A stretch of DNA of 64,000 bases from Ustilaginoidea virens. Taxonomy: Eukaryota; Ascomycota; Sordariomycetes; Hypocreales; Clavicipitaceae. This document shows, piece after piece, positions 44,124 through 56,573 of this stretch (its first letter is position 1; each line of letters opens with the position of its first letter). The stretch lies in contig NC_057318.1 in NCBI RefSeq assembly GCF_000687475.1, positions 682,001 to 746,000 on the forward strand, given 5' to 3'. The notes under the pieces are model-generated. The model was not told where the DNA came from. It saw only the letters and a program-made list of their open reading frames with translations, and searched no databases. Both the position numbers and the translations under genes were made by a program.

Positions 44124-45908
44124 ATGGCACGCACCACTCCGTATACCTACATACAATGTCCATGTTCAGATCAATCTGTAGTCGATCCCGACGTAACCCA
44201 GCAAAGGCATGATCAGGAGCACGATGACGAGCGAACCTTCGATCCCCGTGCCCCGCGATCCAACTATAGCCTGTTCCCCCTGGAGTATTTGCTATACTGC
44301 GAAGACTGCCAGCAAATCCGTTGCCAGAGATGCGTCACAGAGGAGATAGTCACGTACTACTGTCCCAATTGCTTGTTTGAGGTTCCTAGCAGCAACCTTC
44401 GCAGCGAGGGCAACAGGTACCACCCACAGGCCCGGCGCAAGCGCCCTCAAAACTAGGAGCAAGAACAGAAATAGACTAACAGAGACATGGTTTCAAGGTG
44501 CACCCGAAGCTGTTATCAATGTCCAGTATGTGTTGGTCCCCTTCAAGCCGGCTCACTTCAACCTGTGTCCGATCCCAGTGCGCTGGGTCCAGATGGACAG
44601 CCAGGCTCAAGCCGCGGACCGTATGCTCTTTTCTGCCAGTATTGCAACTGGTCATCCACCGAGATTGGTATCGAGTTCGACAGGCCTAGTGGGATACACT
44701 CGCAGCTCGGCAAGGTGAATAATGGTGGGACGGCAAAGATTACCGTCAAGGATGTCAAGGAAAGGCGGAAGGAAAACCCTGACGAACCTCGACTACCAGA
44801 TGGCCAGGTCGATCACGATTTGCAATTCGCTTGCTTGAAAGCCTTTTACCAGGAGCAGCTGGCGGAGACAAACACATCACTCACCGGCACGCCCTTGCAC
44901 GACGGTGTTGGCTTCGCCTCTCCTGCCGCCTTGTCGAGGATAATGTCCCTGTATACAGGAGGTCGCGGTAGTCACGCACGGAGGCTACCGCACGGCCCGG
45001 CCAACGTCATGCGCGAAGCATTGAACTCGGAAGAAGGGTTGAAATTGGCGCAGCTTGACGAATCTGCCTCGATCAAAAAGCTGGTGCACGAGGGCTGGCA
45101 TGCCACAGCATCTACCGAGCAACGAGAAAACCAGCCTTTACCACTAAGGTTTGTAGATGAGCTGCGACCGATTCCTTACCTCCTCCGCACCAAGCGATCC
45201 AAACGCTGCCCTGTTTGTCGTCACATCATTTCGAAACCCGAGAACAAAGTGACATCTACCAGATTCAAGATCCGCCTAGTCGCAAAGTCTTATATCCCCA
45301 CTATCACCATCCGCCCGATGCAACCAACCGCACAGCCGGTGCCCGTCACCTCTCGACCCCTCAAGAACGAGGAAGCTCCCCTTACGCCTCTGAAGCCATA
45401 TCAATACATCCTGACGTTCAAGAATCCGCTGTTTGACAGCATCAAGGTAACCCTTGCCACGCCCAATACCACGCCGGGGCGATTCGCTAGCAAAGTCACC
45501 GTGCTGTGTCCCGAATTCGAGGTCGACGCCAATGTCGACATGTGGGACGACGCGCTGAAGGACGCTGGCAGAGATGGACGACGGAATGGGGCGGGAGTCG
45601 GCCAGGGAGATGCGGCCAAGATCTGGGAAAGGGGTCGCAATTGGGTTAGCATCGTGCTCGAGGTCATACCGCCATCTCTTAGAACAGCGCATCGAGGGTT
45701 CTTTGGCGATGCCAAACAAGATGTTGATGACAGTCCTCTCAAGGAGGATGAGGACATCCTGGAAATACCCATGTTTGTGCGAATCGAATGGGAAACTGAT
45801 GTTCAGCACGACATGGGCAGTGTGTCTGGTAAAGACAAGGAGGCTCGAGAAAAGAGAGAATTGGCGTATTGGTGTGTTCTCGGCATAGGGCGCATCAGTC
45901 ACGATTGA
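44124..45908 (+). CDS. Dynactin subunit 4 (p62)
   Basis: Two exons (44124-44416, 44498-45908; phase 2 intron with GACTAAC branch site) encode 567 residues. p62 sits at the pointed end of dynactin, the cofactor of cytoplasmic dynein needed for nuclear and endosome movement in hyphae. Cysteine-rich zinc-binding region: CEDCQQIRCQRC and CPNC in exon 1, CYQCPVC and FCQYC in exon 2. A second CPVC cluster comes after the central helical part (RSKRCPVCRHI). The C-terminal half is beta-rich. The ATG at 44124 is the first in frame. This is a single-copy housekeeping gene in most filamentous fungi. Confidence 0.9.
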
Positions 45909-46175
45909 AATGGTAGGACACAAAAGGAAATTAACCAATACCAACTGGTAAAGAAGGGAAACCAAGAGTTCTTTTATGAGCACGACGGGGTGGTCGAGCG
46001 AGTTCAAGAAGGAATAATGTGGGTAGCCCGTAATCATTATCAAGCTACCTGTACTCATAAGACGCCAAGCCCATTTTGTTGACCAACCATCAAATGTGAC
46101 AATTGAAAATTCCAAAGCACTCCCAACCCCTGTATGACCATGCCCATGACACAAAGTCTTGTGTTTTGTTTTATT

Positions 46176-47199
46176 TTACTCGGTGCTACCGCTCTGGGGG
46201 AACTCGAAGTTGACGTTGCGGCCAGTAAGGCGGCGGTAAACCTCGGCGTAGGTGTCGAGTCTGTAGTCAACACCGACACGCTCCTTCTCGTCAAGGACAA
46301 CCTTGAGAAGCTTGCTGCCGTCCTCCTTGGTACGGATGCGTTTGCCAACAATCTCGACGGGGAAGCAGAGATCGGCAAGGATGGCATCATGGACAGCAGT
46401 CAGAGTGCGGGAACGGGGACGCTTCTGCTTCTGGGTGTTGCGCGAACGGGCAGATCGCTTGGGGCGGGGCAGAATGCGGCGGGAGGCGAGGATCAAGACA
46501 TGGCGGTCAGAGAACTTCTTCTCGAGCTCACGGGTCAGGCTATGATGAGTTAGCATCGGCATTCCTCCGGAGGTGTTTCTCGTTACTGGGAGGTAATATT
46601 CTTTGCTTGACCAGACTTACCGCTGCTGAACACGATGGAAGCCCTGCAGGGAAGGGACGGGGACAAAGATGACAACAGCCTTCTTGCCGTGGCCAACTTC
46701 GATCTAATCAAGACCCAAAGTCAGCATGCGAGCTCCAGGACATGACGCCTTGGACCGCTTCCCGTCCTGTTCCAATCAGAAGTCAATTGTACGCTGGCTC
46801 AAACGTGCGTCTCCCAAGCGATGAAGCTGAGTCTGTTCTTGGACAGTGCCACGTAATGTCATTACGTCAAACTCTCTTTTTGCGATTTTTTTTTCGGCAA
46901 CCGTCGAGGGTCTCGCATCGCGGGTTTTCATCTTGGGAAGACGCTCATCGTAGCCATTGTAGCTGCATTTCTTTTGGAAACAGGATTTCGAAAGGTGGCT
47001 AGGCCGGGATCTGTGTTTTGTAGTTTCAGATTCTCACCTCGCGGGCAGAGACAAACTGCAGAGGTCGCAAGGCAACCTTGAGGTCGGCAGTGTTAGCCTC
47101 GAGATCGTACAGAGCCTGAGCAATTTGCTGCTCAAGCTCAGAGGGGTTCTGCCGCGAAGGGCTGTTGTGAGCAATCTTGTTCAAGGCCTGGGCGCTCAT
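46176..47199 (-). CDS. 40S ribosomal protein eS7
   Basis: Three exons (47199-47038, 46703-46621, 46539-46176) give 202 residues, the standard size of eS7. Start [12 protein letters not shown]. Conserved segments are [56 protein letters not shown] and [20 protein letters not shown] with the end VNFEF. Intron 1 is 334 nt, long for this genome, as is common in fungal ribosomal protein genes. An upstream in-frame ATG at 47292 would add an unrelated hydrophobic stretch and is not used. Confidence 0.95.
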
Positions 47200-48165
47200 C
47201 TTGACTTGTGGTTGCACGAGGGTGATGGTGAGAACGACGGTGATGAAAGCTGTTTCCACAACCTGTTGAAGTTTTACTACCGCAATTGACAATGGCGGTC
47301 GCTAACGGGGGTTTCCAAGCCCTGACTTTTTGTGGGGTTCCAGCCTGTGAAGAAGCGGAACCATGCTAGCAGCCGCATGACCTTGCACGTGAGCGGGATT
47401 TGAAAGGTCATTGCCGTTCAGCATTTTCGCAACATTTATTTTAGAATCAACTTTCAGTTTCAGGTGTACTGGAGGCTTTCAAGTTTCACAGGTACTAAGG
47501 TACCTTAGGTACTCAACCATTGGCAATTGTGAACACCTCATTATCGTCACCTTCTGTTTCTTTTGCTCCAGTTTCTGTGCCATAGGAAAGTTTTTCATTT
47601 TGTATGCGGTCTCACGGTGCGGGTGCAGCCACGCAGAGATATAAAAGTCTTACTCTTGATCTTCTGGATTGCACGCCCGGATGGGTCAACTGGTCTTTTT
47701 CTTTTTATCATGACTCCAGAAGCTGGCACCGGTAAATCCAATGAATACGTGCAGGATTCTTTCCGCAAAATCGACTGATGCAGTGCCATGTTGCTCTCGC
47801 CAGGTAGCAGCTGCGCACTGCTCGGACAACGGGTTCCAGCCGGCTGCCAAGTCTGACAGCTGCAATGAAATTATGCGCGAAAGTATGAATCGACGCTCCT
47901 TCCCTTCTTGAGGCCGGCAGAGTTTTTTCTTGTTTTCAAGCAAGTCCGCATTCGAATCAGTACCGTTGCGTATTGTCACCTCGATTAAAAAGCATTCAAC
48001 GCTCCCGTTCTCCTCCATCTTCTCATATCTCTTACACCCTTCCCGACCCTTGTCCTTCGTTTAGGCTCTATATACACGCCCCTTCCTTCAATCCGCGTGA
48101 GAACCACTCGACACGCTCATTGAATTCCCTGGAACACTAGATTGATTTTCTTTTGCGATTCTACG
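47200..48165. other. Divergent promoter region of eS7 and WSC genes
   Basis: Includes actaaggtaccttaggtac (47495-47513), a near-perfect palindrome. CT-rich leaders are visible toward the WSC start. No gene is seen. Confidence 0.5.
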
Positions 48166-49288
48166 ATGCTTGCCCTCTTGTTCGTCGTTGCCTACGGTAT
48201 AGCCCTGGCAGTTTGTCAAAGCAGCCACGCCACCGCTTCTTTCGCGTATCAAGGATGTTCTTCTGTCGATCTATCCTGTTTTACGTCTCCTGTGGCTCTC
48301 AATGGTAGTCCACTGACCCCGGAATCATGTCAGACGGCTTGTCAAGGGCATCGATTCGCTGCCCTCTTTCCTAGGTACCTATGGTGCTCACTCCCAGAGT
48401 TCAAGTCGATGACTGACCCAGTATAGTGAATGCCGATGCGGAGACGATTCTGGGGTAATCAAATCAGTGGATGAGAGTGTTTGCAACTATGCCTGCATGG
48501 GTGATTCGTCCTATGGCATGTGTGGGACCGTCTGTCCAGACGAGGGACGGGGAATCGCGAATGTCTACATCAAGACCGAGGGGATTACCCAGGACCCTCA
48601 AACCCAGACACTGCCTACAAGTTCTGCAAGTGACGCATATGAAGATACTTGGACCTCGGCTCCATGTGCCTCCTCAGCACCCGTCGATTATACTACAGCT
48701 CAAGCTGAGGGAATGATCACCCCAGTTGGCTCGGCACCAGAGGTGCCAACGACTTTTACCTTTGTCATTACTTCGTCCAGCTCTGGCCCATGCGAAGAGT
48801 CCAACACTCCGGCATTGTCGTCAATGGCGCTCACTACACCCTGCCCATTGGAGGACACTTCGAGCACCACCGAGTCACCTCTCGTGACGGTTGCATCACA
48901 GACTACTACCACATGTGAGGAGGGGCCCTTGGAAGACAATGCCAGCAGCACAAACTTCCCAGAATCTACTTGTCAAGATTCAACCACTGCAAGTCCTCCG
49001 ATATACACCTCTGGGGCACAGTCTGCAGCCTCATCTCCGACTCAACCGCAGCCGTACACATCTGAACAGCGGCCAACTGATCCTGCCAGTAATACCTCCA
49101 ACCTGTCTACAACAATCCCAAGCTACTCTTCCGCGAGCACACAATGGGCACGTCCGTCCGACATTTTTGAGCCGAGTGGGCAGCCATCAGTGCCGGCACA
49201 GGTTCCTGGGTCAGACTCAACTCACAGTATGGTTCCGCCGCTGTCGACCATTGGAGGGTTGGCTCTGATTGCAGCAATCATCGTGTAA
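48166..49288 (+). CDS. WSC-domain Ser/Thr-rich surface protein
   Basis: Two exons (48166-48374, 48427-49288) joined in phase 2 encode 356 residues. The signal peptide is MLALLFVVAYGIALAVCQ. The WSC domain (about 25-115) carries the usual cysteines: GCSS, SCFTS, SCQTAC, ECRCGDD, VCNYAC, MCGTVCP. A long Ser/Thr/Pro-rich region with scattered cysteines follows. The tail GGLALIAAIIV is hydrophobic with no cytoplasmic part, fitting a GPI anchor rather than a Wsc1-type stress sensor. WSC domains bind wall polysaccharides. The 52-nt intron splits the WSC domain. Confidence 0.85.
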
Positions 49289-49849
49289 ACGTACGGAGAA
49301 GATGCTGCTGCCTTCCGAGAGGCAGGTCACAGTCAGGAGCATCTCGTTTAGTACTTTTGGCACAGTTTTGGAAGTCACTTGATACCTGTAGTGAAAGTTG
49401 TGAGCCACGTAGCACCACTGGACGGGCGCCGTTATTTCTAGAGGACTGCAACGTAATGTATGTCGAAGCGTGTACCTAGCAACGAAATATACTTTTAGTG
49501 TCCTCAAAACAGATTGCGCAGAGTCGGGCAGCCGTGAGAGGCATCGCTTGTTGAAGGCAGCAAAAGCTAATTAAGTCCCTGCCTCATAGAGTAATCGGCA
49601 TAGACATTCAGGGTACCTACCTACCTAACCTAACGGAGTAATAACTTTACTCACTGGTCAGTGCTCCGTCGCATCTTTACAAAGTTCCTGGCGTCTGGTA
49701 GTTGGTGGGGCAACGGCGGGGCTGTTTCCTCGCCCGCCCTACGTAATTGCGGTAATAGCGTCTGGTACCCGTGACTCGTCAAGCTCTTATTCATCACAAG
49801 CATTGCAGAGCAAAGTTCCAAGATTGGGATCCGGTGATACAGGTCCAGG
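49289..49849. other. Intergenic spacer
   Basis: Holds gggtacctacctacctaacctaacggagta around 49611-49640, a motif-like run. No gene is seen. Confidence 0.5.
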
Positions 49850-50980
49850 ATGCACTCAGGAATTTCGGGTAGGAAGCGCCCGTGGCAGATGTCCGAGGAG
49901 ACACACTGACTGACTGACTTTTACATACTCCAGCCTCAGAAGAGCTTCAAGCCGCCTTCAACTTGCTACTAGCGTCGCCATCGACCTTTGGGCTGTTGGT
50001 GAGCATCCACAAAGAGTCGCTCGTGCCCGTGGCCAGTCTTCCATCGAAAGCGCCGTCGTTTGTCGACAATTTGCCGATTCTCCAGACGCACCTGCAACCC
50101 GACGTTGCACTCTATGTTCTGCTCCGTCGGTATGACGATGAACCCAAGTTCATTGCCATTACGTACGTGCCAGACGCGGCACCTGTCCGGCAGAAGATGC
50201 TGTTTGCGTCCACAAGGCTGGCCTTGGTGCGCGAGCTGGGCTCGGAGAATTTCAGGGAAAAACTATTCGTGACTTTGGCGCAGGAGTTGACCGAGGGCGG
50301 GTTCCAAAAGCACGACGCACACGTGAAGATCGCGGCCCCTCTGACAGCGGAAGAGCGAACACTGGGCGAGGTGAGGCGGGCTGAGCAGGAGGCCGGGTCC
50401 GGCACAGGCACACGAGAGATTCACCTGAGCAAAGGCTTCGCCGCGCGGGTGGCTGAAGACGCGACGGCTGCTCTGAAGGAGCTGGGGCGGGATGGCGGAC
50501 GGGTAGTGGTCATGCTGGTCTGTTGGCCGAGGACCCAAAAGGAAGCCGCCTGTGCTGTTGTTCGCTAACTACCCAGCGGGGCAGAAAATCGACGCCGGGA
50601 AGGAGTCTGTCGAGCTGGTTCCCGAGGCCCCGCGCCCACGGTCAATCGCCGAGCTGTCCAAGGCTATCTCGACTGCGGAGCCTCGGTTCACGTTTTACAG
50701 GTTCGCGCACAGCCACGGCGGCGCGGAGCAAGCGCCGGTCTTGTTTTTCTACACGTGCCCGGTGACGGAGGGCAGCAGGTCCATCAAGAACCGAATGCTC
50801 TACCCGTTGATGAAGCGGGCCGTTCTGGAAACGGCGGAAAAGGAAGCGGGCTTGACGGTGGAGAAGAGGTTCGAGGTGGAGGAGCCAGGTGAAATCACGG
50901 AGCAATCCGTCATGGATGATTTGCACCCCAAGACGACGACGAGGTCGGGATTCAGCCGGCCTAAGCGCCCGGGGCGATGA
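49850..50980 (+). CDS. Twinfilin
   Basis: Three exons (49850-49868, 49934-50517, 50585-50980) give 332 residues, the normal twinfilin size. The first exon is 19 nt (MHSGIS) and is required for the canonical start MxSGI. Two ADF-homology domains lie at about 6-140 and 170-305, followed by a basic tail ending SRPKRPGR. Twinfilin binds ADP-actin monomers and capping protein and limits filament growth. Intron 2 (GTCTGT...CGCTAAC...GGCAG) restores the frame between VVVML and KIDAG; without it the frame ends in the intron. Confidence 0.9.
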
Positions 50981-51480
50981 GCAGAAAGCAACAAGTAGAG
51001 CTTCGACCTTGAGCAACCAGGAGTGGGATACGGCTGATGGTACAAGGTGTTTGATTTGCCTATGAAAAATCATGTCTGGATCTGGAAATATTCCAAGAGT
51101 GCGTAAACCAAGAAAAGTCGACAGATGAACCCCCTGATGGCGCAAATCTCTCATGCCAGTTAAAACGACAATGTCAACCCCCCCTAACAAGAACGTTGAA
51201 TCGAGTACAAGACCGAAAAAATCGAGTCCATGACGGAAAGAGAGAGCACGTGTGCCCAGCGACTCATCAAATGCAGAGCGGTCTTTGGCGCCCTCACTTA
51301 AATACAATATGGCCGGCCACTAAACATTGGCGTCCGCCCATGATGGCCCATTCTCCCTAGCAAGACGCTCTCGGAGCTCTTTTTCTCATGCATCGACGAA
51401 GGACAAGGGCGAGAACAATAAGAAAGAAAAAGGAGGAAAATGTGCCCAAGAAGTAGATAATTATCCAGCACGTGCCACAC
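50981..51480. other. Convergent 3' spacer
   Basis: Between twinfilin and the convergent mitochondrial carrier gene. No gene is seen. Confidence 0.5.
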
Positions 51481-52851
51481 TTACTCCTCAAACTGGCCAC
51501 CCGCAAAAGACGGCCTGCTCCTTTCGAGCTTTTGTCTCAGAAACTCGTAGACGGTAAATGTGACGGCCTGGCCGGGAGCGACACGCATGATACGAGGGGT
51601 GATGCCCTTGTAGAAGGCGTGGACGCCTTCTTGCCTACCAAGACGGGTTAGCCAGCGATTCTGATGCTGATTCCTCTCCCGGCCCGCGTTTCCGCCCGAG
51701 ACAACAAACGCATGGAGAAGAAGGGGCGGGAGAAAGGGGGGAAAGGGGGGGGGGGGGTGGAAATAATCATGAATGAAAAAAAAAAAAAAATGAAAAAAAA
51801 AACCAGAACGCACTTGAACATGTCGGCGGAAATCTGGGTTATCCTCGCCCAGGCGCTAACGCCAGGCTGGGCCGGCGTCTTCTGCAAGCGCGTCTTGATG
51901 GTGTCGATGGGGGCGTTGCTCAGGGGGCCCATGGCGCCGGACACGAGGCCGATCAGGGTGGTCTGCCAGCTGGGAAGGTTGGTGGCCTCGTACTGCGGCT
52001 GCCACTTCTTGAGCCAGTCCTTGAAGTACGAGTAGGCGGTGAAGTTGACGGCCTGGTTGGTGCCCTGGCGCAGGGCGGTCAGGCTGACGCCGCGGTAGAG
52101 GGCGCCGAAGCCCTCCTCGCGGACGACGGTGTAGAGGGCGTGCGCGGCGTTGCGGTACTTGGGGATGTCGAGCGGGTCGGCCATGGAGTGGTGCTGCGCC
52201 TGCAGCCGGATCTTGATGACCTCCATGGGGGTGACGACGGCGACGGCCTCGGTCACGCCGGCGGCCAGGCCGGCGGCGAAGGTGGCCCGGCCGGACACGC
52301 GGCCGCCCTCGTCGGCCAGCAGCTGCTTGTAGGCCTCGAACGAGGTGAAGCGGATGGCCATCTTGGGCACGATGCCGGTCAGCACGGCGCCGAGGCCCTT
52401 GTACAGGCCCAGCGGGGTCTCCTTGCGGACGATTTCCGCGCCCGTCTTGACGAAGCCTCGCTTGGGGGCGCCGGGCTGCCGCGCCCGTCTGGACAGCTGC
52501 ATGCGGACCTTGATAGTGTCTGTTTTTTTTTTAATTTTATTTTCGCGGATTCCGCTCGGGACGGGTTGATCGCACGCGGTTAACCACCGACCACTGCTGT
52601 TTTTTTCTTTTTTATTTCATTTTGCTTCTTTTTCTTTTGCTCTTCTGCAGCTGCAGCAAAAGGACGAAACTCACCCAGGGGATGGCAGGCGAGAGCCTCC
52701 ATCATGCCGGCACCACCTCCGGCTGCATCGACCGGCTTAGCGCAACGGGATTCCCGCGCAGGCGGCAGGGCCAAGAAGGGAGCGGGGGAGGACACCAACC
52801 GATCAGGTTGACGGCCGCGGTGGGCGGCTTCCTAGCATCGTTGGAGGGCAT
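51481..52851 (-). CDS. Mitochondrial succinate/fumarate carrier
   Basis: Four exons (52851-52800, 52722-52675, 52519-51814, 51634-51481) encode 319 residues. It is a mitochondrial carrier with three repeats bearing the signatures HPLDTIKVRM, TPMEVIKIRL and APIDTIKTRL. Segments such as GVTEAVAVVTPMEVIKIRLQ and SNAPIDTIKTRLQKTP are close to the Sfc1/AcuL group, which exchanges cytosolic succinate for fumarate and is needed for growth on acetate or fatty acids. Introns are 77, 155 and 179 nt; phases 1, 1 and 2 agree. The last intron contains long poly-T and poly-C tracts. Confidence 0.9.
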
Positions 52852-54333
52852 GTTCGACCGTTGAGCCCGCCTCGGGGGGATGCTGGCGAGCGTCTCGGGT
52901 TTTCCGGGCTTGGGGGGGGGGGGGGGGGAGGGGGCAGGAGGCGCGCGGCGGTTCTGCGTAGCAGGCAAGCTGTGACGGGGGAACGAACGAGGAGCAGGTT
53001 GAACGAACGGGGTTGGGAGAGAGAGAGAGAGATGCAGGCTTTGCTTTTGGAGACGGCTTCTGCCCGCGAGCGAGGTGGGCAGCCCTTAGCCTTTTTGGCA
53101 TATGATTTCGGGCGCAGTCGGGGAGAGCGGTGCTTGGGCCCGCGCAGCCATGGCTGGGCCGGGCTGGGCTGGGCTGGGGCTGGCTCGCTTTGGCCGCGGC
53201 TTTTGGATCCGGGTTTCGAACGAACCTTTCGTTCCAGCCAAAAGGGCGTGTGTGTTTTGTTTGCAGCGGTTTTGGCGGGTTGCCGAGCGGGTCCGGTCAC
53301 CTTGGCACCTGGCAACTGGCAACCTGGCTCGGCTAGCCCCGCTGCATGTGAAAACGCGGGGTGGCAGCTGGGTGGCAGCTGCAAGCTCCTTGCCGCGGAG
53401 CGGACGAAGCTGACATCACCGAGACGAGACAGCGCGGCCGAAGAGGCGACAAGGGGAGGGGGGCAAGGGGGGACGCAGAAGACGGAGGAACGGAGCGAGA
53501 CACGGAACGAGACGGCAAAGACGACGCACGGGCGCGCCGGGCGAGCGACACGATGCAGAGGAAACCGCGCTGGGGAGTACAGGCCGCGGCAGAGGAGCTG
53601 GTCCTGGGACTGCCGGGCAAGCGGCTGGCGGTCGCGTGCCCCCCCCCCCCCCCCCCCTCGCGTTGTGCCGCCGTTTGCCGAGGCACAGCAGGCACCGGGC
53701 GGCAGGGCCCTGCGCGCTGTGCTACGTTGCTTGGTCTACGGGCGATGGTTGATGCCGTCGCCTTGTAAAGCTGGCAGGGAGCCGCTGCATGCATGGCGCC
53801 AACGCACTCGACTGCAAGCGAGGACCAGCCGCGAATCGCCAGCACGCCTGGTATATTTATTACACACATCGTGTTCCATTTTCCGCAAATCTACCGAACC
53901 TTGTTCCTACATCAACGCCGCAGGAAGCCAAATGTCCGTGCTGACCCCCGAACCCCTAACGCCGCCGGTCCTTGCCAATCGCCTTGATAGACGCAAAACC
54001 GCATATCCCGGGTGGCCAAATTCCATTCAATTTCAGATGCTTTGCGCTCAATGCAGCATGGTATCACAAACATCCCCCTCCCTCCCTCCCTCCCTCTCTC
54101 CCTCTGTCTCTTTTTTTTTTCTTATTTCTTTTGCAGTTTTCCTTTCAGCCGCTTCGTAGAGCAGCAAACGAGAGCGAAAACGCAACAGGCAAAGCTAGGC
54201 TGTCATGGACAAGAAGAAGGAGAAAACGATGGAATCGGAACAAGAGCTGGGTTGGTTGGCGGCCTGCGACCTGTCGCATTCTTGTTTCCGTCCAGTCTGG
54301 TGCAACTTTCTCCGTCTGACAAAGCACAAGGCG
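52852..54333. other. Intergenic region upstream of the carrier gene
   Basis: GC-rich, with G17 near 52914, C17 near 53640, a GA repeat at 53018-53031 and a CTCC repeat near 54078. A 432-codon plus-strand ORF (52861-54159) is low-complexity and rejected. No gene is supported. Confidence 0.55.
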
Positions 54334-56573
54334 TCACGACGGTGTCCCTCGTTCTTCCAGCGTTTCGCCTTCGAAACTGTATAGGCGAACCTCGCCGTCT
54401 TCGCTCCCGCTGGCCATCCTGCTGTCGCTGAGTCCGACGCAGGTGACAGGCCCGGCGTGGCCAGTAAAGCTGCGCTCGCATTTGCCCGACCGAGGTTCCC
54501 AAATCTTGGTCATCGAGTCGTTGGCACCGGTGACGACGCGTAGAGTATCGCCCACGAGGCCCCATATACCTTCCACGTGCCCAAACATGCTCCTGATGCA
54601 TTTGCCGCTGGCCGTGTCCCAGAGCCGAAGAGTGTTGTCCAGACCGCCCGTCAGCACGTACCGCGGAGGCAGAGGTCGGCTTGTCTCGTGGGTAAAGGCA
54701 TAACCGAACAGGGCGCGCGCATCGGCGGGATGCTCGTCCGCCTGTGCGGGGGTGGCGCTCTCGTCGCTGTGCACGGATACTCCGTCCGTTTTGTCGTCGC
54801 TCGGAATTTCGTCGGGCTCAAAGTCCGGCGGCATGAGCAGCACCTGCTGCACCTGGCCCACGTGGCCACGAAACGTCTTGATGCACTGCTTCGAGTCCAG
54901 GTCCCACAGCTTCACCGTCATGTCGTCCGAGGCGGAAAACACGGTCCGCGACGGAGAGTCGATCCGGACATGGTTGACCCAGTCCGTGTGGCCCCGCAAG
55001 CAAAAGGTTTGCTTGTTGTCAAAGCTGAAAATCTTGACGGTTCTGTCAATGGACCCCGACGCCAAGGTGCAGCCGTCAAAGTGCACCGACAAGACGCCTT
55101 CGGTGTGGCACTGCAACGTGTTGAGACACTCGCCCGTCTGCCAGTTCCAAATCTTGATGGTCTTATCGAAGCTTCCACTAATCAGCTTGGAGTCGTCAAA
55201 CTGCAGCGTTCGGACGGTGGATGTGTGGCCGCGAAGCGTTCGAATGACCTCGCCAGTCTCAATGTCCCAAATCTTTATCGTTGTGTCGTAGGAGCCCGTG
55301 GCCAGGATGTTGTGATCAAACTGCAGGCAGGTGATGCCGTTCTCATGCCCCTTGAACGTCTTGATGGTGCATCGGCCAGTCTTCCAGTTGAATCCAACCT
55401 TGAACCGGTCGCGGTAGACATCCTTCCAAGGGCGGAACTTGCGTTCCGTGTCGAGATGCGATCGCGAGTGGCTGGAGCCGTTTAGCCGCGGTCTCTTGTA
55501 CGGGGGGTCCTCGGCGCTGGAGCAGGACCGCTTGCTGGACTGGCTTGGGGACCCTGGGTCGGTTTCGTTGGACTCGAGGGGCTTTTTGCCGTTCTCGGCA
55601 TGATCTTGGCGGTGGTGGGCAGACTGATGTCGGCTCCAAGCCATCAGCTTCTTCTTTTCGAGAAGCGGCAGACCCCAGCCACACTTGGTGCATTTTCTAT
55701 CAATGTGTTGCTCACACATTCTGTGCCAGACAACATCGTCATCGGCCAGGCTGCGCCATCGCCTGCTGACCTGAGCGGCTTTACACAGCGATACCGTGTC
55801 CAGGTGGCAAAGAATCTTGTAGGATAGCTCCGTCGGTAAGGCGGCCAGGAAGTCAATCTTGAGTTGTTCGTGGACTTCGCGAGACACCGTGGACAGCTGA
55901 GGGAAGCAGCATTGTGTTATGATGCCCTGCAGCATCAGTTCTCGCTGCTTCGAAGGCGCGGCGGAGAACAACGACCAGACGTGGGTGATGGCTTCTTGAT
56001 CGGCGGTGGGCAAGCTGTTGAGCTCCTGGACAGCACGTTAGTAAAGAGGACGTTGGATGGGGTCGGCAAGCGGCTCCATCAGTGCACACTTACGCTTTGA
56101 ATAAACCCCATCTTTGTCTCGTCGGCTGCTCGCCGACACTTTGAGTCGGGACGGTGCCGGTAGCAGAATTTGGTGTTGGGGTTGGGGTCCTTGACACGAG
56201 CCCAAGTCGTGGTGGGATTCTTGGCGCTCGTCTTGACCGTGTCCTTGCCTATGGGTGCGTAAAGGCCCGGGATATGCTCCTTCAAGAACGGGCTGACCGT
56301 CTTGACCACGAGCTCAGAGGCCATCTTCTTGAGACGGCTGTTGTCTTCTTCCTGGGGCCTCCTCCGATCGCAGTTGTCGCGGGATGGTTGCTGAGCACCA
56401 CCGGGGTCGTCTGGTGAAGAGGTGACGTCGAGTCCGTCGGGCGAGGGTATCGACCATTCGTGATCCTGAGTGTTGGACGACAAGAGAGGGTTTTGCTCAT
56501 TGTTGGAAGTTAGGGCCGCAGATTCATGTTGCTCGCCATGGCTGCTGAGGTGAGCAACATCTGTTGGGCTCAT
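54334..56573 (-). CDS. scon-2: F-box/WD40 protein, sulfur controller (scon-2/MET30 type)
   Basis: Two phase-0 exons (56573-56094, 56025-54334) encode 723 residues. The F-box (about 218-262, [20 protein letters not shown]) recruits the SCF ubiquitin ligase; about seven WD40 repeats from ~370 to 710 bind substrate. The sequence before the F-box ([19 protein letters not shown]) and [15 protein letters not shown] after it are characteristic of scon-2/sconB/MET30, which target the sulfur regulator CYS3/Met4 when sulfur is plentiful. The intron has GTAAGT and ACTAAC. The repeats include [24 protein letters not shown] and [12 protein letters not shown], plus an acidic insert before repeat six. Confidence 0.9.

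Noticed and set aside
52861..54159. 432-codon plus-strand ORF
   Set aside because: GC-rich, low-complexity frame in the carrier gene's upstream region, with homopolymer-coded stretches and no domain.
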